DNA of 64,000 nucleotides from CAZPMT01 sp964587655. GTDB taxonomy: Bacteria; Hydrogenedentota; Hydrogenedentia; Hydrogenedentales; SLHB01. Each line of letters begins with the position of its first letter. Positions within the stretch are counted from its first letter, which is position 1. Of this stretch, positions 8,981 through 18,478 are shown piece by piece. The notes beneath the pieces are model-generated. The model was not told where the DNA came from. It worked only from the letters and a program-made list of their open reading frames with translations, and ran no database searches. Made by a program: the position numbers and the translations under genes. The stretch is from assembly GCA_964587655.1 (NCBI GenBank), contig CAZPMT010000005.1, positions 1-64,000 of the forward strand, written 5' to 3'.

Positions 8981-11923
8981 ATGATGTCAGATCGCGGAAA
9001 ACGTCCTCCCGGAACGCGATACCTTTTCTGTGCGCTCATTCTCGCGCTGCCCGCTGCCGCCGGGACGTGGACAGTTGGTGACGACGGCGTGAGGCTGCAA
9101 AGCGGCAACCACGCCATAACGGTGTCGCTCAAGAGCCCGACATTTTTCTTTGACGACGCGCCCCCGGTCGGAAACGTTACGCCCCTAAAGACTGAAGGGA
9201 GCATCGAAGACGACGCAACGCTGAAGGTCGAGTATGCCCCTGTCGTACTCGACGACGGAAGCCAACTCGAGATACGGCTGTCTGTCCAAGGGTCCGGCAA
9301 GGAATCGGTCGTCCGGAAGTGGGCGGAGTTTCGCATCACGAACTCCCAGAAAACGAGGCTGCTCAAGGAGGTCATCCTCGACGGGATTGGGGTGCAGGGC
9401 ATGAACGTGCGAACCTTTCCCGGCGAGATCCAAAGCTACCCCATTCTGCTTGACGGTTTCTTCCTCGGCATCGAGTTTCCCGTCGCCACGACGCGCGTCG
9501 ATGGAGATCGTGTTGTGATCGCGCACGCACCGGGACTTCGCGTTTCGCCGGACATCGAGTACACCACGCGAAAGGCCGTGTACGGTCTCGCGCCGGCCGG
9601 TGAGGAACTGCAAGCCTTCCGTAAGTACATTCTCGCGCACCGTCCTCCACCGCAGGGCATGCATGTCAATTACAACAGTTGGTGGACTTCGCCCTGTCCG
9701 TACTACACGGAGAAGGATATCCTCGACCTGATAGAGGCGTTCCGTGCGAGGCTCTACGAGCCTAACAAGTCATCCTTCGACACGTTCTGCATCGATATGG
9801 GTTGGTCGAACATGAAGAGCCTCTGGGAGATCGATCCGAAGCTGTTCCCGGAAGGCTTTACGCGCATTCAGCAGGCAGCGGAAGCAATGAGCTCCCGGTT
9901 GGGACTGTGGATCTCGCCGTGCAGCGGATACCCGCCGGCACTCGATGTAGGCTGGGCGAAGGAGAACGGATACGAGGCGTTGTCCGGCGCGCTGTGCCTC
10001 GGAGGGAAGCGATACCAGACGGCCTTCAAAGAGCGTCTTGTCGACATGGTCAGCCGGTACAACATCCGGCACATCAAACTCGATGGTTATCGCTTCACGT
10101 GTCCTGAACCCGATCACGGCCACGAACCCGGACCTCTCTCAGCGGAACCCATCGCGGAAGGCATCATCGCCGCAGGCGAGGCCGTGCACGCGAAGGCGCC
10201 CGACACCTGGCTCGAACCAACGTGCTTCGGCCTGAACCCGAGTCCTTGGTGGCTCTTCTTTTTCAACTCGGTAATTGGGTCGTTCGGAGATGACGCGCCG
10301 AACGGACGCGTACCCGCGCCCGTCTACCGCGAGAGCTACACGACCGCGCGCGACTTCTTCAATCTGCAAGGCGCGTACTGGAATCCCGCGCCGCAAGCTG
10401 CCCAGGAAGTGCTCGGGATCGTCCATCAGACGGAAGAGTCCTTCATGAACGATGCCGTAATGACGGTCATGCGCGGCCACATGTTCCTGCCGGTGTATCT
10501 GAATCCGAAGTTCATGGACGAGACACGCTGGAAGAGATTCGCAGATGTCCTCGCGTGGGCTCGCGTGAACGCCCCTTCGCTCTCCGAAACCGTACCGCTG
10601 CTGCCGCCATCATGGAAGGAGGGGAAGTGCCCGAAGTTCACGGCGCAGCCTTCCATGCCCCGCGAACCCTACGGCTACGCGCACGTACACGACAACAAGG
10701 CGCTCGTCGTCCTGCGCAATCCGTGGATACTCGCTCAGACCTATCCCCTTCTTCTCGACCGGGAGATGGGACTTCTCTCGGACGCCAAGGGGCTATCCGC
10801 GGTCAGTCTCTATCCGGAGCCGCGTCTCTATGCACGTGACTTGCGATATGGCGACAAGCTTGATGTCCGCCTCGTCCCATACGAGACGCTCGTGCTCTCC
10901 CTTGCGCCCGATCAGCGACTCGAAGGAGTGCCCAAGGCCGAGGACGTGCTTGAATCCAAGGTCAAAGTCGCGGGCGCGCGCGCGTCGGTCATCAAGACGG
11001 AATACGAAGGCCCATCGGGCGCGTTCGGTCCGGATTGGACAAGCTTGGTCGGCGATGCGGCATCCACGATCGATCTCTCTTTGGACGCACAGGTGAATGT
11101 CAGTGCGCCTCAGTCGGAACTGCTCGTCTTGCTCGATGGATGCACATCGAAAGACCTCCCGGCCGCGGCGCTCCGCGTCAACGGAGAGCGCGTCATCTTC
11201 TCCGCAAGCTCCTCGGAGACAGGCTGGTCGGCCACGGGAATGGAGCGGCCTGAGCATTGGCTGTTTCTCCGTGCGCCCATCTCGCACGGACAAAGCAACG
11301 TGTCAATGACCTTGCCGGTCGGCGGTGCTGGAATCAGGACTTCAGTATGGGTATGGACGACAAAGCCAGGAAGCGCCGCATCCGATTACCCCAATGCGCT
11401 GCCGGGACCGGAAACGATCTCGTTGGACACGGCGCCGCTCCTGGAACCAACTGACTCATCCCAAACCGCCGTCAGCGAGACGAGACGGATACAACGGCCC
11501 GTCGAACGCCTCGAAGGGGTGTTCCTCGACGCATTGGAGCCTGTTTCCGCTTCACAAGGATGGGGCAAGCTCGAAAAGAACACGAGCGTCTGGGGAAAAC
11601 CTATGGTCATCGCCGGAAAGTCATACCTGCGCGGAATCGGAACGCACGCACCGTCGAAGATCGTGTATGCACTGGACGGGAAGTATCGCCGATTCCAGGC
11701 CTCGGCGGGAGCGGACAACGCCACGGCGCCGACCATCACCTTCGAAGTCCGGATCGATGGGCGAAAGTGCTGGGAATCGGGTCTCATGAAACGTGAAGAT
11801 GCCGCCGAGTCCCTGGACCTGGACGTCACAAACGCGAAGACGCTCGAACTGGTAGTAGGTGACGGCGGCAACGGGATCGGGGCGAATCACGCCGACTGGG
11901 CCGACGCCAGACTTCTGTACTGA
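8981..11923 (+). CDS. secreted GH36/GH27-like alpha-galactosidase with C-terminal NPCBM domain
   Basis: This 980-residue protein begins with a signal-like segment (RYLFCALILALPAAAG). After a beta-rich N-terminal domain comes a melibiase-type barrel: FCIDMGW, PEGFTRIQQAAEAMSSRLGLWISP, and the nucleophile segment HIKLDGY with Asp368 (codon at 10082). The C-terminal 150 residues (FLDALEPVSASQGWGKLEKN to WADARLLY) fit an NPCBM sugar-binding module, with GIGTHAPSKIVYALDG as its hallmark. It likely removes alpha-galactosyl or related residues outside the cytoplasm. Substrate cannot be read from sequence. The family is retaining and uses a second Asp as acid/base; I could not place that residue with certainty. 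GGAAAG precedes the ATG. Confidence 0.8.
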   Translation: MMSDRGKRPPGTRYLFCALILALPAAAGTWTVGDDGVRLQSGNHAITVSLKSPTFFFDDAPPVGNVTPLKTEGSIEDDATLKVEYAPVVLDDGSQLEIRLSVQGSGKESVVRKWAEFRITNSQKTRLLKEVILDGIGVQGMNVRTFPGEIQSYPILLDGFFLGIEFPVATTRVDGDRVVIAHAPGLRVSPDIEYTTRKAVYGLAPAGEELQAFRKYILAHRPPPQGMHVNYNSWWTSPCPYYTEKDILDLIEAFRARLYEPNKSSFDTFCIDMGWSNMKSLWEIDPKLFPEGFTRIQQAAEAMSSRLGLWISPCSGYPPALDVGWAKENGYEALSGALCLGGKRYQTAFKERLVDMVSRYNIRHIKLDGYRFTCPEPDHGHEPGPLSAEPIAEGIIAAGEAVHAKAPDTWLEPTCFGLNPSPWWLFFFNSVIGSFGDDAPNGRVPAPVYRESYTTARDFFNLQGAYWNPAPQAAQEVLGIVHQTEESFMNDAVMTVMRGHMFLPVYLNPKFMDETRWKRFADVLAWARVNAPSLSETVPLLPPSWKEGKCPKFTAQPSMPREPYGYAHVHDNKALVVLRNPWILAQTYPLLLDREMGLLSDAKGLSAVSLYPEPRLYARDLRYGDKLDVRLVPYETLVLSLAPDQRLEGVPKAEDVLESKVKVAGARASVIKTEYEGPSGAFGPDWTSLVGDAASTIDLSLDAQVNVSAPQSELLVLLDGCTSKDLPAAALRVNGERVIFSASSSETGWSATGMERPEHWLFLRAPISHGQSNVSMTLPVGGAGIRTSVWVWTTKPGSAASDYPNALPGPETISLDTAPLLEPTDSSQTAVSETRRIQRPVERLEGVFLDALEPVSASQGWGKLEKNTSVWGKPMVIAGKSYLRGIGTHAPSKIVYALDGKYRRFQASAGADNATAPTITFEVRIDGRKCWESGLMKREDAAESLDLDVTNAKTLELVVGDGGNGIGANHADWADARLLY

Positions 11924-11938
11924 GCCGGAGACAGGATC

Positions 11939-13210
11939 ATGCCCATACTGATTAGGCGAATCGCCAAGGGCGACGCCGTCCTCCTGGCGGATTTCTACAA
12001 CGGATTGAGCACGCCGTCGAAGAGAACTTTCCGGCCGCTCGGCGAAACGACTGAGCCCGGCAAGTGCGAGGAAATCATCGGCAGCAACACGGCTGATCCC
12101 GAGGTGAAGTACGATATTGTGGCTTGCGACGACGGCTTGATTGTTGGTTGGTGTTTTCTGTGGAATCTCACGTCCGACGCCCCGGCCTTCGGCCTCGCGG
12201 TGGCGGATGTCTATCACGGCCGGAGGCTCGGCGCAAGGTTGATGGAAGCCGCCCTGGATGCGGCTCAGGAACGCGGCATACGCAAGGTCGCGCTTACCGT
12301 CGTGCAGGACAACGAGAAAGCGTGCGGAATGTACGAGCGAAGAGGCTTTGTCAAGGAGAATGCATTCACTGGCGAAGACGGACTGCCGTATTTCGGCATG
12401 ATCCGCGAATGCAAGAGAACAACCGTAGACGGGAACACTGAGATCTGTGCGGGCATTGATGCGGGATCGCGGGCAGTCAAGGTGGCGCTTATCGACGCGG
12501 AGGCCATGGCGCTTGTCGGCGCCGGCATAGAGAGCCAGGGAACCAACCAGGAAGCGTTGTCGAAGACCGTGTTCGAACGAACGCTCGCGAGCGCGGGCGT
12601 AACTCGTGATCGCGTCGGAAAAGTGGTGGCCACCGGTTACGGGCGCAATCGCGTGAGCTTTGCGGACACCACCGTCACGGAAATCACGTGTCACGCACGC
12701 GGCGTCCGTCACCTCCTCCCAGACGCGATGACCATCATCGAGGTAGGCGGCCAGGACAGCAAACTGATCCGCCTTGACGCCAAAGGGAACGTCCGTGATT
12801 TCGCCATGAACGACCGTTGCGCGGCGGGCACCGGCCGTTTCATCGAGGTCGTCGCCTCGCGTTTGGGCGTCGAGCTTGCGACCCTTGGCGCCCTCGCCGC
12901 GCGGAGCCTCAATCCCGCCACTATCAGCAGCACCTGTGTAGTGTTCGCCGAAACGGAAATCGTGGGACTTCTCGCCTCGGGCGTTGCGGCTGAAGACATT
13001 GTCGCGGGCGTGCAATCCTCGTTGGCGCGGCGCGTCGTGGCGATGGCGGGCCGCAACGTCGACACACCCATCGTCTTCACTGGCGGCGTTGCCCTCATCC
13101 CCGGCATGGCGGAGGCGATGGCAAAGGCGCTCGAAAAACCCGTGCAACTCGCGCCAGACCCGCAGATGACAGGCGCGCTCGGCGCGGCGATCCTCGCTTC
13201 ACGGCTCTAG
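11939..13210 (+). CDS. fusion of GNAT acetyltransferase and BadF/HgdC-type CoA-enzyme activase
   Basis: The 423-residue protein joins two families in one frame. Residues 1-157 are a GNAT acetyltransferase with the acetyl-CoA loop HGRRLGARLM (93-102) and the closing NEKACGMYERRGF. Residues about 168-423 are an activase of 2-hydroxyacyl-CoA dehydratases and benzoyl-CoA reductases: phosphate loop GIDAGSRAVK (172-181), GGQDSK (270-275), Cys294 in CAAGTG and Cys333 in STCVVFAETE. In the family those two Cys hold a [4Fe-4S] cluster between subunits. No ATG, GTG or TTG codon lies between codons 155 and 181, so the activase is not separately started. No dehydratase subunit is nearby. GGAG lies nine bases before the ATG. 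Confidence 0.85.
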   Translation: MPILIRRIAKGDAVLLADFYNGLSTPSKRTFRPLGETTEPGKCEEIIGSNTADPEVKYDIVACDDGLIVGWCFLWNLTSDAPAFGLAVADVYHGRRLGARLMEAALDAAQERGIRKVALTVVQDNEKACGMYERRGFVKENAFTGEDGLPYFGMIRECKRTTVDGNTEICAGIDAGSRAVKVALIDAEAMALVGAGIESQGTNQEALSKTVFERTLASAGVTRDRVGKVVATGYGRNRVSFADTTVTEITCHARGVRHLLPDAMTIIEVGGQDSKLIRLDAKGNVRDFAMNDRCAAGTGRFIEVVASRLGVELATLGALAARSLNPATISSTCVVFAETEIVGLLASGVAAEDIVAGVQSSLARRVVAMAGRNVDTPIVFTGGVALIPGMAEAMAKALEKPVQLAPDPQMTGALGAAILASRL

Positions 13211-13311
13211 CGCGGTGGGCGATGTCTATTGAAATCCGGGCCGTTGTAAGATAACATAGTGCCGGCTTGAGGTTTCTGCAAATCTGGGTTGAAGGAGCAA
13301 AGGAAGACGTG

Positions 13312-13668
13312 ATGACGCGCGAGGGAGAAGAACGGCGGAGATACCCGCGGAGCAGACGGGGTTTCCCTGTCGTTGATGAATCCGGTCCGGGGGTCCTGAA
13401 CCATGTGGACAACATCAGCGCGAACGGCGTTCTGTGTCACACGATCAGGCCGGTGCCGCTAATGACGAAGATGAGCATCGTCCTCGAACTTCCAAGATCC
13501 CATCCGCGGCGCATCGAATGCGAAGGCGTTGTCGTTCGTTGCGACCATCATGAAAAGGGCGATGACCATTTCAAGGTCGCCATTCTTTACACCAAGATGT
13601 CCAACGAAGACCACCAGGCGGTGGTCGATTTCGTAGACCACGATTTGTCCGTGCCGGATCAGGAATAG
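13312..13668 (+). CDS. PilZ domain protein (c-di-GMP receptor type)
   Basis: A 118-residue single-domain PilZ protein. The c-di-GMP-binding signature is present: an Arg-rich RRRYPRSRRGF near residues 8-18 and VDNISANGVLC near 32-42, corresponding to RxxxR and D/NxSxxG. The ATG at 13312 is chosen because it directly precedes the Arg motif and has AGGA about seven bases upstream; an in-frame TTG at 13267 has no such support. It would sense c-di-GMP in the cytoplasm. It ends six bases before the fused permease gene, but no functional link is evident. Confidence 0.8.
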   Translation: MTREGEERRRYPRSRRGFPVVDESGPGVLNHVDNISANGVLCHTIRPVPLMTKMSIVLELPRSHPRRIECEGVVVRCDHHEKGDDHFKVAILYTKMSNEDHQAVVDFVDHDLSVPDQE

Positions 13669-13674
13669 TCCCGT

Positions 13675-15291
13675 GTGACTGCAACCCGCGGAACCGAAAC
13701 GCGCCTCCTTGACCGCCGCTGTTTCATTTTTTGCCTATTCGTTCTCGGCATCGTTGTCCTCTACCCCACGACGCGCCTGCTATTCGAGGCCGCGCGCCAC
13801 GCGAGGTTCGACGCCGCGGTAGCGGGAGCCGGCTGGGCAGCCATCAGAAACACGCTGCTGATCTCTCTTGCCACGGTGGTCTGCGCGGGCGTCTTGGGCA
13901 CGGCGCTCGCCTTCGCCTTTGCGCGCTACGCTTTCCAAGGACGAAACCTTCTGGCCGCGATGGCTTACCTCCCTTTCGCGCTGCCGCCGCTTGTCGGCGT
14001 CTTGAGCTTTTACTATCTCATCGGGCGGGATGGACTCCTTCCGCGTATCGCGGACCGCGTTCTTGGCACGAACAGCGTAAGTCTGGAAGGCCCCCTGGCA
14101 ATTCTTCTCATCCACACGTACTCCTTCTTCGTTTTCTTCTACGCGATGGTATCAGCGGCAATCGAGAATCTCGACGCGGCGCAGATCGAAGCGGCCCGCA
14201 CCCTCGGCGCACGCCGGCTTCGCGTAATGACTCGGGTCGTTTTCCCCGCGCTCAGACCGGCCTTCCTCGGCGCGGCCCTGCTGACATTCATGTCCTCCGT
14301 GGCCTCGTTCAGCGCCCCGTATTTCTTCGGACGCGATTTCCCCATGCTGAGCGTCCGCATCTTCGAGGAGCGCATGCAGTTTCACGAAGCCGAGGCCTTG
14401 GCGCTGACTGTAATCCTCGCCGCAATGTCCCTCATGGGGTTGATCCTGTTTCGGTCCTCGCCCAAGCCCGGCGGAAGCGCCTCCAAAGGCGTTCGCACAC
14501 CCATACGCGGCCGCGTCGTGCGGATCGCCGCGCCGCTCTTTCTATGGCTCTTCGTTCTCTTTCTGCTGACGCCGCATCTCTGCATAGCATGGATGTCCTT
14601 CATCGACCATCGCGCCTGGCACGCGGAACTCATCCCCACGCGGTTTACCCTTGAGAACTTTGCGCGGCTCTTTCAGGACCCGCAGTCTCTCGCCCCCATT
14701 CGCAACAGCCTTTGGATGAGCGTTCTCGCCGCGTTCCTCACCCTTGCAGTGGCGGCGCCCGCGGGATATCTCGTCGGTCGCAAGAAACCCGGCTCGCGCC
14801 TTCTTAACATGATCGTCATGCTCCCGTGGGCCCTGCCCGGCACCGTCATTGCCATGAACATGATCGTGGCCTTCAACGATCCTTGGCTGCCCCTCTACAA
14901 TACGGTGTGGCTGCTGCCTCTCGCCTACTTCGTCCGCGGTGTGCCGCTGGCGGCCAGGATGGCCGTCGCCGCAATCGAACCCTTTGACATTTCGCTCGTC
15001 GAAGCGGCGCGCACTTTGGGCGCCTCCCCCACGTTCTGCTTTTTGCGCATCGTGGGACCACTCTTGGCGCCCACCTTTGTCGTGGCCGGAGCCTTGGTGC
15101 TCGTGACAAGCCTCGGCGAATTCGTCACTTCGATCCTGCTTTACATGCCCGCCAATATACCCATCGCGGTCAAGATAAACATGGAATGGCGCGGTTCCGT
15201 GGGCGCAGCCTTCGCATATAGCATGCTACTCATGGTAATTGTGGCGGCGGCGTTCGTCGTGTCGCGGAGGCTTGCATCACGCCCGATCTAG
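13675..15291 (+). CDS. ABC transporter permease, two fused membrane domains (Fe3+/thiamine-like type)
   Basis: A 538-residue inner-membrane protein with about 12 hydrophobic segments in two homologous halves, as in FbpB/ThiP-type permeases. Each half carries an ATPase-contact (EAA) loop: IEAARTLGARRLRVMTRVVFPALRP (about residue 170) and LVEAARTLGASPTFCFLRIVGPLLAP (about 443). The start is GTG at 13675, six bases after the PilZ stop. No ATPase or substrate-binding protein gene is adjacent, so the substrate is unknown (iron, thiamine, phosphonate and polyamine systems all share this form) and partners must be encoded elsewhere. Confidence 0.82.
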   Translation: MTATRGTETRLLDRRCFIFCLFVLGIVVLYPTTRLLFEAARHARFDAAVAGAGWAAIRNTLLISLATVVCAGVLGTALAFAFARYAFQGRNLLAAMAYLPFALPPLVGVLSFYYLIGRDGLLPRIADRVLGTNSVSLEGPLAILLIHTYSFFVFFYAMVSAAIENLDAAQIEAARTLGARRLRVMTRVVFPALRPAFLGAALLTFMSSVASFSAPYFFGRDFPMLSVRIFEERMQFHEAEALALTVILAAMSLMGLILFRSSPKPGGSASKGVRTPIRGRVVRIAAPLFLWLFVLFLLTPHLCIAWMSFIDHRAWHAELIPTRFTLENFARLFQDPQSLAPIRNSLWMSVLAAFLTLAVAAPAGYLVGRKKPGSRLLNMIVMLPWALPGTVIAMNMIVAFNDPWLPLYNTVWLLPLAYFVRGVPLAARMAVAAIEPFDISLVEAARTLGASPTFCFLRIVGPLLAPTFVVAGALVLVTSLGEFVTSILLYMPANIPIAVKINMEWRGSVGAAFAYSMLLMVIVAAAFVVSRRLASRPI

Positions 15292-15331
15292 CGCTGACGA
15301 TCTACCTCAAGATGGCCTGGGAGGAACGGCA

Positions 15332-17470
15332 ATGCGACCTTTCGGAGGGATACTATCGATGCTTGCGTTCATGGTGACACTGTGCGGAGCGGCGGAGCCG
15401 CCCGGCTATTCGGTGGATGACTTCAACCTCGGACCTGTCACGCCCAAACACGATCTGAGAACCATGTTGCGCAAACACATCGTCCGCAGAAGCTGCGAGA
15501 TGCTGAATGCGGCGGCCGAGAAACGCGAGAATGCCTTTCGTGAAGGTGGCTGGCAGTCCTGGCGGGACGAGATACGGAAGAAAGTTCTCGCGCCCCTCGG
15601 CGAGATGAGATTCGGTTCCAACGGGCCTCCGCTGAATATCCGCGCGGTCTCGCGTTTTGAACGAAACGGTTACACCATCGAGAATGTGCTGTTTGAGTCG
15701 CTCCCGGGATGGGACGTGAACGCGTCGGTGTACCTGCCGGATCCCAAGGCGTTTCCCGCCCCGTGGCGCGCCATCGTGATCCCCGTCGGACACAGCAGTA
15801 AGCAGGGCGTAGACTACCAAGTGCCGCCGCGGATCTTCGCACGATGCGGTTACCTTGCCCTCACGTTTGATCCGCCGGGAATGGCCGGCGAGAAACAAGG
15901 AGGCAATGATCACTTCTCGGACGGCGTCCGCTGTTACCTGGCCGGCCACTCATCGAATCGGTATTTCGTGATCGACGCCCTCCGATGCATCGACTATCTC
16001 GCAACGCGCGGCGACGTCGATATGAGCGGCGGCGTCGGGATGACGGGCGTCAGCGGCGGAGGCAGCACAACGATGTTCGCGACGCTCTTGGACGACCGCA
16101 TTCGCGCCTCCGGCCCGGCGTGCTGTGCGGTTCCGAACGCAAGGCATCCCGTGCTCGATGTCTATGCCCCGTGCACCGAGACGCTCGCGCCGCGAAGGTT
16201 CGCAGACGGCTATGACGATGTTGACCTGCTCGCCGCCGCAATCCCCACGCCCGTCCTTCTGATGGCCGGGGCGAAGGACGAAGTCTTCAAAGGCGCATGG
16301 AGCGATGAGATCGCTGACACCGTGCGCCGGTGTTTTGTCAAAGCAGATCGGAAAGACCACTTCGCCTACTTCAGCGATCCGGGAGGCCACGCCTACACCG
16401 TTGCCATGGCCGTCGAGTTTGTGAAATGGATGGATAAATGGGTTCGGAACTCGCCTGGCCGCACGCTGCCCGCGTTTACAGCAGACGACTTCCCCTTGGA
16501 TCCGCCTGAGATGCTCATGTGCAGACCGCGACTGGACCGGAACATATTCACAGTGAATCGCGATGTGGCCCTCGGACTGTCCAAGAGCCGCGCCACATCG
16601 TCGATCCCGGAAGCCGCCAAGCGCGTGGCAAATGCCGAAACGCCCGGTCGTGCGCCTGGCGTGCGGCGCGGCGAGCGGACGCTCATCTGGTTCCACTATC
16701 TCGAAGAAATGATCTTGGAAACCGATACCGACGTAGAACTGCCCGCCACGTTTGTCTACCCCGCGCGTGATAACTGGAGGGGACCAGCTATTCTCTACTT
16801 CGATGATCGCGGGCGTTGGACGGACCTCAGAAGGCACGGAATGCTGGCGAAGATGACGGCGTTCACCGACAAGAAGACTAATGGTCCGGCGATCCTGACG
16901 GTCGACCTGCGCGGCTGGGGCGACACGCAGTCCGCCGACATGCCCTACGACGTCGCCGGCTGGGCAGACCGTTCGCGTTGGATGGCCTATGTGTCCGCCG
17001 CGCTCGGCGACCCCGTGCTCGCAATGCGTATTCGCGACGGTCTGTCCGCTTTGGCGTACCTTCGTACGCGAAACGAAGTCGATCCCGCACGGGTTATCAT
17101 TGGCGGAAAAGGCATGGGCGCCGTCGTCGCACTGCACGTCGCGGCGATAGACGGCCACACTGCGGGTGCGTTCGCCATCGAGGGGCTCGCGGCATTTCTC
17201 GAGCTTGCCGCCTCGGAACAGTACGAGTGGTCGCATGAGGATTTTCTGAGCGACGTACTGAAGGTCTACGATCTCCCTGATCTTGTGAGGAGCATCGAGG
17301 CCCCCGTGCTAATCGCCAATCCTCTGGATGCGCGGAAGAAACCCTTGGGAAAGGACACCGCCGCGGCCTTGTATCAACCCACGGACGTTGTTTGCATTGA
17401 AGCGCGACTCGACACCGCTGCGATGGAAAGCCGCGTTGTGGAGTTCGTGCGCCAAATCCTGGACAAATAG
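15332..17470 (+). CDS. secreted double alpha/beta-hydrolase, acetyl-esterase-like
   Basis: With the ATG at 15332 (GGAGG seven bases upstream) the product is 712 residues and opens with a signal peptide (LSMLAFMVTLCGAAEPPG). Two alpha/beta-hydrolase units follow. The first has a nucleophile elbow GVSGGGS at about residue 240 and GGHAY as the likely catalytic His, in the style of acetyl xylan esterases and related hydrolases. The second (about 460-712) has the corresponding elbow as GGKGMG, where the Ser position is Lys, so it is probably non-catalytic. Likely removes ester groups from polysaccharide in the periplasm; substrate not readable. It lies between the permease and NAD kinase. Confidence 0.75.
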   Translation: MRPFGGILSMLAFMVTLCGAAEPPGYSVDDFNLGPVTPKHDLRTMLRKHIVRRSCEMLNAAAEKRENAFREGGWQSWRDEIRKKVLAPLGEMRFGSNGPPLNIRAVSRFERNGYTIENVLFESLPGWDVNASVYLPDPKAFPAPWRAIVIPVGHSSKQGVDYQVPPRIFARCGYLALTFDPPGMAGEKQGGNDHFSDGVRCYLAGHSSNRYFVIDALRCIDYLATRGDVDMSGGVGMTGVSGGGSTTMFATLLDDRIRASGPACCAVPNARHPVLDVYAPCTETLAPRRFADGYDDVDLLAAAIPTPVLLMAGAKDEVFKGAWSDEIADTVRRCFVKADRKDHFAYFSDPGGHAYTVAMAVEFVKWMDKWVRNSPGRTLPAFTADDFPLDPPEMLMCRPRLDRNIFTVNRDVALGLSKSRATSSIPEAAKRVANAETPGRAPGVRRGERTLIWFHYLEEMILETDTDVELPATFVYPARDNWRGPAILYFDDRGRWTDLRRHGMLAKMTAFTDKKTNGPAILTVDLRGWGDTQSADMPYDVAGWADRSRWMAYVSAALGDPVLAMRIRDGLSALAYLRTRNEVDPARVIIGGKGMGAVVALHVAAIDGHTAGAFAIEGLAAFLELAASEQYEWSHEDFLSDVLKVYDLPDLVRSIEAPVLIANPLDARKKPLGKDTAAALYQPTDVVCIEARLDTAAMESRVVEFVRQILDK

Positions 17471-17545
17471 GAAAACGCGGTTTGCATTCACTTCGCAGCG
17501 GGTGTCATGCTTTTGCCTGAAACAACCGGTCAGGAACGTTCAATC

Positions 17546-18280
17546 ATGAGAGTAGTCTTGTACGGCGCCGACGTCGACCAAATTCGGGATCAGGTCGACT
17601 CTCACCCGGATCTGCATGTCGTGTCCGACTCGCCGGACGTGGTCGTCTGTTACGGCGGCGATGGAACCTTGCTCGCGGCGGAACTCGAGTGGCCTTCGGT
17701 CCCAAAGGCGCCTATCAAGCACAGCCTGCGAGGCAACCGGTGCATTGCGCACCCCGCGGCAGCCGTTTTGGAGCGCCTGGCGAGAGGCGACCTCGCGCGC
17801 ACGGAATACATGAAGCTCCAATGCCTGCTGCGTGCGAATGGAGAGAGCGGTACGGGCCGCACCTTGACTGCCATGAACGAGTTCAGCGTGCATATGGCGC
17901 GCATCAACACCGCGGTGCGGTTCGAACTCTGGATCAACGACGAACCATACAACGACGAACGCGAAATCCTCGGGGATGGCTTCGTCGTAAGCACACCGTT
18001 CGGCAGCACGGCCTACTTCAACCACATCACGCGCGGCTTTTTCCATTCGGGCATAGGCATAGCCTTCAAATCGACTTCCGAACACACAAACCACATGGTC
18101 ATCGGAGAGAACGCCGCCATCCGAATACTGATCACACGGGGACCGGCGATTCTCGCGTACGACAACTCCGGCGAGTACTTCGATTTGACGGCGGGAGATG
18201 AACTTGCCATCTGCAGGCACCCGATGCCCGCCGTCCTCCTTACCTGGAGCCTGATGAAGTATCCCTCGGACGCCTTCTGA
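17546..18280 (+). CDS. nadK: NAD kinase
   Basis: A 244-residue NAD(+) kinase that makes NADP from NAD in the cytoplasm. The nucleotide-binding GGDGTLL motif lies at about residues 40-46. The NE segment is TAMNEFSVH, and the conserved GDGFVVSTPFGSTAY lies near 140-155. The ATG at 17546 is preferred over an upstream in-frame GTG/ATG because the core fold begins directly with MRVVLYGADV. The chain is shorter than the typical 290 residues, lacking part of the N-terminal lobe, as in some bacterial forms. Confidence 0.88.
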   Translation: MRVVLYGADVDQIRDQVDSHPDLHVVSDSPDVVVCYGGDGTLLAAELEWPSVPKAPIKHSLRGNRCIAHPAAAVLERLARGDLARTEYMKLQCLLRANGESGTGRTLTAMNEFSVHMARINTAVRFELWINDEPYNDEREILGDGFVVSTPFGSTAYFNHITRGFFHSGIGIAFKSTSEHTNHMVIGENAAIRILITRGPAILAYDNSGEYFDLTAGDELAICRHPMPAVLLTWSLMKYPSDAF

Positions 18281-18314
18281 CGTTCGCGCGCCAGAGTCTG
18301 CGATGATTGGCCCT

Positions 18315-18460
18315 GTGGACGCGGCGTCCTCGCCGCGTTTCGACGGAAACAGCTTCCGTGATGCGGTTCTTGACGAGACGCGGCGTCCTCGCCGCGTTTC
18401 GACGGAAACAGCTTCCGTGATACGATTCTTGACGAGACGCGGCGAGGACGCCGCGTCCAC
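18315..18460. repeat. tandem 59-base repeat closed by a 24-base inverted copy
   Basis: Two copies of a 59-base unit (18318-18376 and 18377-18435) differ at two positions. The first 24 bases of the block (18315-18338) recur as an exact reverse complement at 18437-18460. The units contain self-pairing words (GACGCGGCG and CGCCGCG). The block ends about 18 bases before the galactonate dehydratase ATG, so the structure would be in or next to its leader. Confidence 0.85.
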
Positions 18461-18478
18461 CATGAGAGGAAGAAGACC

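Noticed and set aside
11621..13147. 508-codon minus-strand frame over the GNAT/activase gene
   Set aside because: The plus strand has all conserved motifs of two families; the minus frame has none.
18318..18435. Tandem 59-base units as a CRISPR array
   Set aside because: Only two units, directly adjacent without unique spacers, and no cas genes.
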